Below, one piece after another: positions 17,276 through 26,306 of a stretch of DNA of 35,989 nt. This stretch comes from Gammaproteobacteria bacterium. Its GTDB lineage: Bacteria > Pseudomonadota > Gammaproteobacteria > Steroidobacterales > Steroidobacteraceae. The notes under the pieces were generated by a model. It searched no databases and was not told where the DNA came from. It saw only the letters and a list, made by a program, of their open reading frames with translations. Made by a program: the position numbers and the translations under genes. The DNA lies in NCBI GenBank assembly GCA_025358615.1, contig JANYIY010000460.1, positions 1 to 35,989 of the forward strand. Reading direction: 5' to 3'. Every line of letters begins with the position of its first letter. Position 1 is the stretch's first letter.

Positions 17276-18655
17276 CTAGCGCGCGCCTAGGTAAATCACA
17301 CCTTCTTTCATCACCAGCACCGGGTGCTCAGTGGCGTGCATGTCGCTCAAGGGATTGCCGGCCACCGCCACGATGTCCGCATACTTGCCGACCGTCAGCG
17401 TTCCGGTCTGATCCGAGATCCCCAATAAGTCGGCGCCGTTTGCCGTACCCGCCATCAGCACCTGGGCCGGCGCCAGACCGTTCTTCGCCATCAGTGCGAA
17501 CTCGCGCGCGTTCAAGCCATGCGGCTCCACCCCGGCATCCGTGCCCATGGCCATCGGCACGCCGATCTTCACCGCATGCTGGAACATCTGCTGGCTTTGC
17601 GCCGCAGCGGCGCGCGCCTTGACGGCGATCGCCGGCGGGAAAGTGTCGAGGTGCTCACCCACCCAGGCACCCGCGAACAGGGTGGCCACCAAGTACACAT
17701 GCTTCTTCTTCATTTCAAGCAGCGTGTCATCCTGCAGGAAGCTGCCGTGCTCAATCGAATCCACTCCGGCAGCAATAGCCATCTTGGCGGCTCGATCCCC
17801 ATGACAGTGCGCGGCGACCTTGCGGTTCCAGGCATGTGCTTCCGACACGATGGCGTTCATCTCTTCTTGTGTCAGCTGCACATTGTCTACGGGATCCGAC
17901 AGCGACAGCACCCCGCCCGAGGGCATGAACTTGATGACGTCCGCGCCAAACTTGATCTGCAGGCGCACGGCGGCACGGCACTCGTCAGCGCCGTTGCACA
18001 CGCCCTGCAGAGGTCCCGCCAACGTAATGCGCTGCGGTGGCACCGGATCCTGATCGGCATGTCCGCCGCTCGCTCCAACCGCATAGTTGGACACCAACAT
18101 ACGCGGGCCCGGAACCTCTCCTGCGTTGATGGCATTGCGCATGCTGAGCGCAATGTAGTCGGTGGACCCTAAGTCGCGCACCGTGGTGATTCCTGCCTCG
18201 AGTGTGGCCTTGGCGTAGTGCGCGCCATACAGCGCCTGCTCGGCGGGGAAGCGCATGACACCGTCGAACCAATCGTGGTACCAGTTCGGGCTGCCCTGCT
18301 GCGATAAGTGCACATGCGCGTCGATGAAGCCCGGCAACAGCGTCGCGTCCCCAAGATCGATGACCCGTGCGTTGTCGGGAATCTTCACGTCGCTGCCCAC
18401 TGCCAGGATCTTGCTGCCCGACACCAGCACCACGCCCTGCTCCAGCATTTTGCCGGACACCGAATCGAACAAGTGTGCGGCTTTCAGCGCGATCGGGCGA
18501 GACGCGTTAGCAGCGGCATCCGCCAGAATGGGCTGCGCCAAACACTGCGCGGCAATCACCGCCGCTGCCAATACCCAGGAACTCATCTTCGTACGCCGTG
18601 TCATAATTCGCATCCCCTTCGATGTGGACGCGCAGAATAACTCAGCAGGCATCAC
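17276..18655 (-). CDS. Amidohydrolase family protein (imidazolonepropionase/prolidase-like), exported
   Basis: ATLLPGFIDAHVHLSQQG, TTVRDLGSTDY, AAHCHGDRAAKMAIAAGVDSIEHG and MGTDAGVEPHG motifs. Start uncertain. Confidence 0.93.
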   Translation of the reverse strand: MMPAELFCASTSKGMRIMTRRTKMSSWVLAAAVIAAQCLAQPILADAAANASRPIALKAAHLFDSVSGKMLEQGVVLVSGSKILAVGSDVKIPDNARVIDLGDATLLPGFIDAHVHLSQQGSPNWYHDWFDGVMRFPAEQALYGAHYAKATLEAGITTVRDLGSTDYIALSMRNAINAGEVPGPRMLVSNYAVGASGGHADQDPVPPQRITLAGPLQGVCNGADECRAAVRLQIKFGADVIKFMPSGGVLSLSDPVDNVQLTQEEMNAIVSEAHAWNRKVAAHCHGDRAAKMAIAAGVDSIEHGSFLQDDTLLEMKKKHVYLVATLFAGAWVGEHLDTFPPAIAVKARAAAAQSQQMFQHAVKIGVPMAMGTDAGVEPHGLNAREFALMAKNGLAPAQVLMAGTANGADLLGISDQTGTLTVGKYADIVAVAGNPLSDMHATEHPVLVMKEGVIYLGAR

Positions 18656-18673
18656 CTCTGCTATCGAACCCGG

Positions 18674-20089
18674 CTATCGAACCCGATCTAATTCCGCCCG
18701 GTAGACGACGCCGCCCTTCATCACGAAGCCAACATGTTCGGTGACCTTGATGTCGCTGAGCGGATTGCCGGGCACGGCGACCAGATCCGCCAGCTTGCCG
18801 GCCTCGACCGTTCCGATGCGGTCCTGCCAATGAATGATTTCCGAATTGATACGCGTCGCCGACACCAGCGACGCCATTGGCTTCTCGCCCAATGCCACGC
18901 GCGTGCGAAACTCGCGTGCGTTGAGTCCGTGGGGAATGACGGGTGCGTCGGTCGCCAAGCCAATGGGCAGGCCGGCCGCCAAGGCGCGTCGGAACGCGCT
19001 TTCGGCCATGCTGCGAAGCTGTCGCATGCGCTCCATTTCCGCGGGCGGGATCACTGTCGCACGATTTTCATCGAGGTTCGCCGCCAGTAGCGCCAGCGTC
19101 GGCACGTAGTAAGTGTTGGGGTGCGACTTCAAGAGCGCGATCGCTTCATCATCGAGACCCGAACCATGGTCGATGGTGTGCACGCCGGCACGGATCGCCG
19201 CCTTGATACCCTCGGTACCATGCGCGTGCGCGGCCACATCGCGGCCCCAACGATTGGCTTCAACCACCGCGGCGCGAATTTCCTCGTCCGAATACTGCTG
19301 CGCGCCCGGCGGTATGCCCTTGGAGAGCACCGCCCCCGTCGTCAGGATCTTGATGAAGTCCGCGCCATTCTTGAAATTGGTGCGTACCGCCTTGGTGATT
19401 TCTTCCGGACCGTCGGCGAGATTTTGCACCAGAGGGACATGCACGTAGGGCGAGAACTGCAACGCATCGCCGGCCCCGCCGGTCGACGACACGTAGGCGC
19501 CCGCCACCAGCATGCGCGGCCCAGGCACGGCTCCCGCATCGATTGCATTGCGTAGCGCCACATCGGTATACGGCCAGTCAGGTCCCATGTCGCGTACCGT
19601 CGTAAAACCAGCCATCAAAGTCACCAGCGCCCAATGGGCTCCCCACAGCGCATCCTCGGCCGGAGTGGTCTTGACCAAGGCGTCTTCCCAATGAACATCG
19701 CTGCGTCCCGTGAGATGGGTATGCAAATCGATGAAGCCCGGTAGCAGTGTCGAGTCTCCGAGATTGATCTGGCGCGCACCAGGAGGCACGGGCAAGGACG
19801 AGCCGACCGCCGTGATCCGATCGCCCACCACTCGAACCATGGCCGGAGCCAATGGTTCCCCGCCTCGACCGTCGATGAGACGCGCCGCGCGAATAATAAT
19901 GACGGCGGACCTCTCCTGCGCCGAACTGGGCCCGGCCGCAGCAGTGACCGTCGCTGCCACTACAGCCAGGAGAATCATGAAAATCTTCGCGAGCGGCACT
20001 GCGAGATGTCCCACAGGGGCAGGCAAGCGACGCGGCACGCGAAACAAGGTAGATAAATACATGATGATCCTTTGGTAACTCCCTGGCAC
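18674..20089 (-). CDS. Amidohydrolase family protein, tandem paralog of the neighbouring gene
   Basis: STLLPGFIDLHTHLTGRSD, TTVRDMGPDWPY, AAHAHGTEGIKAAIRAGVHTIDHGSG and LATDAPVIPHGLNAREF. Start may be at MILLAVVAATVTAAAG (about 19978). Confidence 0.93.
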   Translation of the reverse strand: MPGSYQRIIMYLSTLFRVPRRLPAPVGHLAVPLAKIFMILLAVVAATVTAAAGPSSAQERSAVIIIRAARLIDGRGGEPLAPAMVRVVGDRITAVGSSLPVPPGARQINLGDSTLLPGFIDLHTHLTGRSDVHWEDALVKTTPAEDALWGAHWALVTLMAGFTTVRDMGPDWPYTDVALRNAIDAGAVPGPRMLVAGAYVSSTGGAGDALQFSPYVHVPLVQNLADGPEEITKAVRTNFKNGADFIKILTTGAVLSKGIPPGAQQYSDEEIRAAVVEANRWGRDVAAHAHGTEGIKAAIRAGVHTIDHGSGLDDEAIALLKSHPNTYYVPTLALLAANLDENRATVIPPAEMERMRQLRSMAESAFRRALAAGLPIGLATDAPVIPHGLNAREFRTRVALGEKPMASLVSATRINSEIIHWQDRIGTVEAGKLADLVAVPGNPLSDIKVTEHVGFVMKGGVVYRAELDRVR

Positions 20090-20180
20090 CTGGATCTTAA
20101 GTCAATCCGGCAGAGTTGGCTTAGAACCCAACCCGCAGTACATTCTTTGTGCCGCACACCGTGTTACTCAGGAGCCACCG

Positions 20181-20840
20181 ATGCATGCCAAGAAGTTTCG
20201 TATGGGCGTTTTATCCTTCAGCTGTGCCTTATTCTGTCTATTGGGTTCGGTGGTGATTGCCCACGAACCAGTGATCCCGGCAGGCATTAAGATCGCGGTG
20301 TTCGATTTCGAGCTCGAAGATATGAGCGCCGCCGCGGTGCTTCTCGGCCAAAACACCTCAAGCTCTGCCGCGCTGGATAAGGTCACTCAGACCGCTCGCA
20401 AGGAATTGGCCAAATCGGGTCGCTACGTGGTCATCGATTCCAGCCACGAGAGCGCGGGGATCGCAAAGGACACGGCGCTCAAGGACTGCGACGGCTGCGA
20501 AGCACCCCTCGCCTCGCAGCTGGGGGCCGATCAGTCGCTGCTCGGAGTCGTCAGGAGAGTGAGCCAGACTGACTACTATGTGCTGGTGCAGATTCGCGAC
20601 GCACACACGGGAACGGTGATTGCACAGGAGGCGGCGAATTTTGCGGGCGGGGAAGAGGGTTGGGCGAGCGGCGTACGCATGCTGATCGATCACCAAGTAC
20701 TGCCTGCCACCGCCAAGGTACCTGTCGCGGCGCCCGTCTGCAGGACCGCCGACGTCAATCCGGTGAGCGGGCAGGCCGAATGCGTAGATCCGCAGGGGAC
20801 GCCCGTCGATCCCCCGCCGCGGCGCGAGGATCATTCGTAA
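20181..20840 (+). CDS. DUF3280/DUF2380-like secreted protein
   Basis: Signal peptide followed by KIAVFDFELEDMSAAAVLLGQ...DSSLHESAG-type region (DSSHESAGIAKDTALKDCDGCEAPLASQLGAD) and RVSQTDYYVLVQIRDAHTG. Confidence 0.7.
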   Translation: MHAKKFRMGVLSFSCALFCLLGSVVIAHEPVIPAGIKIAVFDFELEDMSAAAVLLGQNTSSSAALDKVTQTARKELAKSGRYVVIDSSHESAGIAKDTALKDCDGCEAPLASQLGADQSLLGVVRRVSQTDYYVLVQIRDAHTGTVIAQEAANFAGGEEGWASGVRMLIDHQVLPATAKVPVAAPVCRTADVNPVSGQAECVDPQGTPVDPPPRREDHS

Positions 20841-20889
20841 TTTCGGAGCCTCGGCAGCAGCGGCCGCGTTGTCGATCGACGGATTTTCA

Positions 20890-23070
20890 TCAGAACTGAT
20901 ATTGGAATCGGGCTCGAACCGTGCGCGGCACACCCGAATGCACCACATAGTCAGCCACCGGCGATGGCTCATTCTTCAATCGCGACACATAGTAATATTC
21001 GATGTCGTTCCACCTCACATCGGCGACGTTAAAGATATCGATTGCAGCCAACCACTTCGATGCACGAAATCCGATTTGAGCATCCACAGTCGTATAGGCC
21101 GGCGACTTCGCGCTGTTGTCCTCCACCAGCGGTGACTCGCCGAAATGGCGTGCGCGCACTGCGCCAAACCAACCGGACTCGCGTTGTGCGGTCAACCCCG
21201 CGTCGAGCACGTTGGTGGGGCTGTTGGGAATATAGCGCCCGACGATCCCTATGTCCTCCGCGCAAGGGTGGCTCAGCGCAGCATCGCCGCAGCCTAAGTC
21301 ATCCCGATCCGCGTTATGGTCGAAGCGTGCGCGCGTAAAAGCGGCGTTCAGATCCGCTGAGAGCCAACTATTGATGTGATACGTGTTGCCCAATTCGATG
21401 CCGGTCCGAGTGGTCGCGCCATTCGGTTGGGTAACTCCGGCATCACCGGAGAAAACCAACTCGGATTTCAACTTCAATTTGAACACGTCCACGCGGGCTT
21501 GCCATTTCGGCACGATACCGCTCGCCAAGCCGACCTCCGCGCTGCTGGCTCGGGTCAATGGGGATACAGCTCCCACATTGGGGTTCTCGCCGCTACGCGT
21601 AATGCCGCGCGCATCGTTACTGTGGAAGCCGCTCCCGGCATTTACGAATACCGTGGTCTTCGCCCAGGGGCCGAGCGTGAGTCCGAATTTGGGACTCAAG
21701 ATCGAGGCACGCTTGTTGCCGGTGTTGCAGCCCAGCGGATCACTATTGATGTTGCAGCTGCCGTCCGGATTCAGCAACTTGTCCTTGACGTCAAAGTTGA
21801 ATTGATCTTCGCGCAATCCAACTACGGTTTGCACATCATCGCGCCAACGCACCGTGTTTTCAACATAAGCGGCGCCGCTTGACTCCAAGACGCCCGCGTT
21901 TTGCGTGCGCATGGCAGCGGGTGCCGCGCTGATGGTTTGTCGTTGAAAGCTGGGAAACAGCCCGACATCGCGAATGTCGTCGATTCTCGCCTGCGCGCCT
22001 ATCACGTTAGTCACGGGGAAGCCCACGATGCTCGTAAACCATGTCTGCGATGCTTTGAACCCATAGACGATTCGATCATCGTGCTGCAGCATTTGATCGC
22101 CTTCGATCGGATTCTTGAGAAAGTAGGTAAAGGTCGACCACAGATCGAGCTTGTACCTGATGACATACGCCGATATTTGCACCTGATCCGTGTCGCAACG
22201 CTTCACGCGACTGAACGACAGGCTGGAGCGGGTGGAAACGCCGCCGTCCGTCGGGTTTAAGCTGCCGAATCGGTCGATGATTCCGTCGGCGATGGCGTGT
22301 TGCGGCACCTGGTCGGTGGAGTTCCACTTGCCTGAGTAGGCCATCGCAGTGAAGGTAAAGTAATCGCGATCATCGCCGCGAAAATATCGAATGACACCAT
22401 TCAGGCGGTTATAGTCATCCGGCACGTCGAAGGGTCCATCGTTGTGATACACCTCCCCGGCGACGATTATTGTGCCGCCGAGAAAACTGGTCGAGCCCAT
22501 CAACAGGCCGCGCCGATATCCATCCTCGCCGAAGCCTAGGGTCGCACTGGTGGACACCGCGTTGACCAGTCCAACCCGCGCAGTGCCGGCGGTCGCAAAA
22601 TCACCTTCATCCGCGTAGTAAGGGCCTTTTTTGTAGTGCAGATCACCGGCGAGCTCGGGGATCACGAAATTGAAGTCGGCATAGCCCTGGCCATGCGCGT
22701 GGCTCGGCATGTTGACCGGCATGTCGTCGACCTCGAGCGCAAGATCCGTGCCGTGATCCAGGTTAAATGCCCGCAGGAAGTACTGGTTCGCTTTGCCCTC
22801 CCCCGAGTGTTGCGTCACGATGAGACCGGGGATGTTTTCCAGGATCGCGGCAGGGCGCAGCAGGGGTTCGCCGGCTATTTGCGCCTGGCTGATATCGCCG
22901 GCGGAGGCGGCGGTCATATTGCTGACACCCGTCGCGACCACCGTAATGGTGTCGAGCGCCGGCGGCGCAACATCCGCCGTTTCGGTCGCTTGGACCGAAA
23001 GCGCCGCCAGAATTAGCGCCGCCGCCGTTCCGAATCTCACAAAGCCGTGGCGCGCAAATGCATAACTCAT
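20890..23070 (-). CDS. TonB-dependent receptor
   Basis: Signal peptide; plug-domain text (ILENIPGLIVTQHSGEGKANQYFLRAFNLDHGTDLALEVDDMPVNMPSHAHGQGYADFNFVIPEL); C-terminal beta-barrel ending in RARFQYQF with terminal Phe. Confidence 0.95.
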   Translation of the reverse strand: MSYAFARHGFVRFGTAAALILAALSVQATETADVAPPALDTITVVATGVSNMTAASAGDISQAQIAGEPLLRPAAILENIPGLIVTQHSGEGKANQYFLRAFNLDHGTDLALEVDDMPVNMPSHAHGQGYADFNFVIPELAGDLHYKKGPYYADEGDFATAGTARVGLVNAVSTSATLGFGEDGYRRGLLMGSTSFLGGTIIVAGEVYHNDGPFDVPDDYNRLNGVIRYFRGDDRDYFTFTAMAYSGKWNSTDQVPQHAIADGIIDRFGSLNPTDGGVSTRSSLSFSRVKRCDTDQVQISAYVIRYKLDLWSTFTYFLKNPIEGDQMLQHDDRIVYGFKASQTWFTSIVGFPVTNVIGAQARIDDIRDVGLFPSFQRQTISAAPAAMRTQNAGVLESSGAAYVENTVRWRDDVQTVVGLREDQFNFDVKDKLLNPDGSCNINSDPLGCNTGNKRASILSPKFGLTLGPWAKTTVFVNAGSGFHSNDARGITRSGENPNVGAVSPLTRASSAEVGLASGIVPKWQARVDVFKLKLKSELVFSGDAGVTQPNGATTRTGIELGNTYHINSWLSADLNAAFTRARFDHNADRDDLGCGDAALSHPCAEDIGIVGRYIPNSPTNVLDAGLTAQRESGWFGAVRARHFGESPLVEDNSAKSPAYTTVDAQIGFRASKWLAAIDIFNVADVRWNDIEYYYVSRLKNEPSPVADYVVHSGVPRTVRARFQYQF

Positions 23071-23316
23071 ACATCCCCGGCAGCTTTGCTGATCCCTAGA
23101 AATAGTCTATTCGCGAGGCGTCGGCAAACAGATGCGCAATGTGGGAAGTTTCAGCCATGCATTTCGGATTGCAATTTCTTCAATGTCGAACCTTAGAGGC
23201 CCGCGTGCCGCGCACTGAGCCGCGTCGCTACAAATAATTATTCTTGTCCTGCATCCATCGGTCCCGCCGCAGCGAAATGAACTTGACCACAGCATCACAC
23301 TCGGGAGTTTGGCCCT

Positions 23317-24861
23317 ATGAATCGACAATCACAATGGTTGGCAGCCGCCGTTAGCGCGACTCTGCTACCTCTCACCGCGCTGGCCTCCAGCCATCGCGAA
23401 GCACCATTTATCACTACTCGCTCGAAGGTCGACGGCACCGACCTGTATCTATTTAACAGCTACGAGACCGGCCGCGCCGGCTACGTCACGATGATTGCAA
23501 GCTATCAGCCGTTCGAGAATCCGCAGGGCGGACCGAACTACTACACGATGGATCCGAGCGCGCTCTATGAGATCTCTATCGACAACACGGGTTCCGGCAA
23601 AGAAGCGCTGACATTTCAATTCCGCTTTACGACCGTGTCCAACGGATTAGCGGTGATGGCCGGTGCCAAGTCCATCCCGGTTCCGCTGGTGAATATCGGA
23701 CCGGTCAGCGCCGGCAGCACTGCATCGCAAAATGTGGCGGAGCACTACACGCTGACGCTGGTCAAAGGCGATCGTCGTACCGGGGCAGCGCAGGCTATGA
23801 CCGATGCCACCGATGGCAGCGCCACTTTCAGCAAGCCGCTCGACAACATCGGCGCGAAGTCCATCGCCGACTATCCGACTTACGCCGCGAGCTTCATCCA
23901 TACGATCGTCATCCCGGGCTGCAGCATGCCGGGCCGCGTCTTTGTCGGTCAGCGGCAAGACGGCTTCGTCGTGAACTTGGGTGAAACGTTTGACCTCGTC
24001 AATATCAAATATCCCGTCACTGAGTTGGCCCCTGCCGGCACCAACGCACGACAACTCGCGCCCAACTCATTGGCTGGCTACAACGTCACCTCGATTGCAT
24101 TGGAAGTCCCGGCTGCCTGCCTCACCGCCGGCACCGATCCGGTCATCGGCGCGTGGACCACGGCCAGTCTCCGTCAAGCATCCGTACTCAATTCCCAACC
24201 GCAAAGCGACAAGAGTGTCGGCAGCGTTGGTGCCACCGCCTCCCCCACCGGAACAGCAATCCAAGGCGGCGCCTGGACCCAGGTCTCGCGCCTAGGGATG
24301 CCGCTCGTCAATGAGCTCGTCATCGGCCTTCCCGATAAGGATCGCTTCAACGCGTCATCGCCGTCCGGCGATGCGCAGTTTGCAGACTACGTGACCAATC
24401 CCTCGCTTCCCGTGTTGTTGCAGACGTTGTTCGGCGGCGCGGGAGTGCTGGCTCCGAATGTCTATCCGCGAACCGATCTCGTCGCAGCATTTCTGACCGG
24501 TATCAAAGGCGTGAACCAGCCCAAGGCGGTCACCGCTGCCGAAGAATTGCGCCTGAATACCAGCACTGCGGTCACACCGATTGCCACCCAAAATGATTTG
24601 GGCGTCCTCGGCGGAGATCTGTCTGGATTCCCGAATGGTCGTCGCCCCATCGACGATGTCGTCGACATCGAGTTGCGGGTGGCCATGGGCGTACTGCTGT
24701 CGCCCTTCGACAAGAGTGCCGCTGATCCGGATCCGGCGTCGGATGCGTCACGGCAGTTGCACTACACCGATGGCGTAGAGCCCAATCCGGCGAACTATCT
24801 GCCCGCGTTTCCCTACTTGAATACACCGCTCGGCGGCTCACCCACCAGCGCAAACGACTAA
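23317..24861 (+). CDS. DUF4331 domain-containing protein
   Basis: Signal peptide then ASSHREAPFITTRSKVDGTDLYLFNSYETGR...YVTMIASYQPFENPQGGPNYYTMDPSALYEISIDNTG. Confidence 0.93.
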   Translation: MNRQSQWLAAAVSATLLPLTALASSHREAPFITTRSKVDGTDLYLFNSYETGRAGYVTMIASYQPFENPQGGPNYYTMDPSALYEISIDNTGSGKEALTFQFRFTTVSNGLAVMAGAKSIPVPLVNIGPVSAGSTASQNVAEHYTLTLVKGDRRTGAAQAMTDATDGSATFSKPLDNIGAKSIADYPTYAASFIHTIVIPGCSMPGRVFVGQRQDGFVVNLGETFDLVNIKYPVTELAPAGTNARQLAPNSLAGYNVTSIALEVPAACLTAGTDPVIGAWTTASLRQASVLNSQPQSDKSVGSVGATASPTGTAIQGGAWTQVSRLGMPLVNELVIGLPDKDRFNASSPSGDAQFADYVTNPSLPVLLQTLFGGAGVLAPNVYPRTDLVAAFLTGIKGVNQPKAVTAAEELRLNTSTAVTPIATQNDLGVLGGDLSGFPNGRRPIDDVVDIELRVAMGVLLSPFDKSAADPDPASDASRQLHYTDGVEPNPANYLPAFPYLNTPLGGSPTSAND

Positions 24862-24870
24862 GGGGTTACG

Positions 24871-25119
24871 ATGAATCATAAATTACTCCTGTTTAGCGCG
24901 CTGGGACTGACTGCAGTGTTGGTCGCTGCCTGTCATGGCCACGACCACGCGGCGAGCGCGGCCCCGCCGCCGCCGACATCGTTAGCTCTCAGCACGGCCG
25001 ATGTACTGGCGCTAGCCCAGCATACCTCCGAGAGCGACGCACCGTTCGCGGTCAACGGCGGCAAGGTGACGCTGAACGACACCAGCGAAACCAGCGCTCC
25101 CATTCCTGTCAGTAACTAG
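24871..25119 (+). CDS. Small predicted lipoprotein with N-terminal HGHDH motif
   Basis: MNHKLLLFSALGLTAVLVAACHGHDHAASAAPPPP: lipobox-like VAAC with a His-rich segment directly after the Cys. Confidence 0.75.
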   Translation: MNHKLLLFSALGLTAVLVAACHGHDHAASAAPPPPTSLALSTADVLALAQHTSESDAPFAVNGGKVTLNDTSETSAPIPVSN

Positions 25120-26306
25120 TGCGTTTGAGGGAACACATCAGCTCGGTGTTCCCAGGCCGGCGCCGAATTCGGCGCCGGCCCTTTTTTACGGCGCTGCTTT
25201 TCGCCTTGCACGTCTCCACAGCCTGCGCCACGCCATACATCCCCGCGCGCGACGCCCAAGTGTTGGCGGAGCTTCCTGCCGGCGCGCGACACGCCGGCGC
25301 CCCCTCGCGGCAGCTGACCGCCAACCGCCTGGACATCGCCCTGCCGCTCGCGCAGTTTTATATTTCCCGGGCGAGGGCCACCGGTGACCTGCGCTTCTTG
25401 GGCTACGCCGAAGCGGTTCTTGCGCCATGGATGAGTCAGCCTGCGGTTGTCCCCCAAGTTTTGGTACTGCACGCCACCATCCTGCAAAGCCGGCATTCCT
25501 TCGATGCCTCACTGATAGAACTCGACCGGGCGCTCAAAATGCGTCCCGACGATGCGCAAAGTTGGCTTACTCGAGCGACCGTTTTGCGGGTACTCGGGCG
25601 TTACGCAGAAGCCCTGACCTCCTGCGAGCATCTCGCGGTTGCCGCCGATCCGGCGATTGCGACCCTGTGCAGGCAAAGCGTGCTCGGTTTGATGGGCCAG
25701 CTAACTAGCGCATACGCGGCAATCGCCGCCCTGTCACCGAAAGAAATGCCGCCCGAGGCCCGCGCCTGGCGCTATTCGGAACTCGGAGAAATGGCCGAGC
25801 GACTGGCCGACGACGCAGCCGCCGAACACTGGTTGCGCGAGGGCCTGGCGCTGGCGCCTCAGGATTTCTACATGCGCTTGGCATATGCCGATCTCTTGCT
25901 GCGCCAGCAACGCGCTGCCGAGGCATTGCAGTTACTGGCCGGCTACGAATCCATGGAACCCATGCTGCTTCGCGTCGCCATCGCGCATCGGCAGTTGCAG
26001 GACGGTGCGAGCGTACAGGCCGAAGCGCTGTTGTCCAGCGCCTTCGATGTCGAACAGCGGCGCAGCGACGTCGTGCATCGCCGAGAACAAGCGCGATTCC
26101 TGCTCGATGTCGATCAGCAGCCGGCGGCGGCGCTGGCGGCGGCCGAGGAGAACTGGAAAGTACAACGCGAACCCGACGATATATTGATCCTGCTGCGCTC
26201 GGCGCAGGCCGCCCACCAGGCGCCGGCAGCCGCACCCGCTCTGCAATTTCTGCAAACGACCGGCCTCGAGGACTCGCGATTAGCGCCGTACCGGGACGCG
26301 ACATGA
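25119..26306 (+). CDS. Tetratricopeptide-repeat protein, exported
   Basis: Signal-like RRRPFFTALLFALHVSTACA; repeated helical pairs of TPR type (LIELDRALKMRPDDAQSWLTRATVLRVLGRYAEALTSCEHL). Start is GTG 25119 or GTG 25146. Confidence 0.8.
   Translation: MRLREHISSVFPGRRRIRRRPFFTALLFALHVSTACATPYIPARDAQVLAELPAGARHAGAPSRQLTANRLDIALPLAQFYISRARATGDLRFLGYAEAVLAPWMSQPAVVPQVLVLHATILQSRHSFDASLIELDRALKMRPDDAQSWLTRATVLRVLGRYAEALTSCEHLAVAADPAIATLCRQSVLGLMGQLTSAYAAIAALSPKEMPPEARAWRYSELGEMAERLADDAAAEHWLREGLALAPQDFYMRLAYADLLLRQQRAAEALQLLAGYESMEPMLLRVAIAHRQLQDGASVQAEALLSSAFDVEQRRSDVVHRREQARFLLDVDQQPAAALAAAEENWKVQREPDDILILLRSAQAAHQAPAAAPALQFLQTTGLEDSRLAPYRDAT
25129..25153 (+). promoter_or_regulatory. Stem-loop 1 upstream of and abutting a terminator-like hairpin
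   Basis: GGGAACAC-ATCAGCTCG-GTGTTCCC, perfect 8-bp stem. Confidence 0.7.
25155..25187 (+). terminator. Rho-independent terminator-like hairpin with T6 tract, inside the predicted TPR ORF
   Basis: GGCCGGCGCC-GAATTC-GGCGCCGGCC, a perfect 26-bp palindrome, then C-TTTTTT. Confidence 0.8.

Noticed and set aside
18664-18690. Short direct repeat CTATCGAACCCGG / CTATCGAACCCGA between the two amidohydrolase genes
   Set aside because: Only two short copies at a gene end; no sign of function.
23230-23245. AT-rich AATAATTATT in the TonB receptor / DUF4331 divergent region as a Fur-type box
   Set aside because: Does not match the Fur 19-mer beyond AT content; could simply be promoter sequence.
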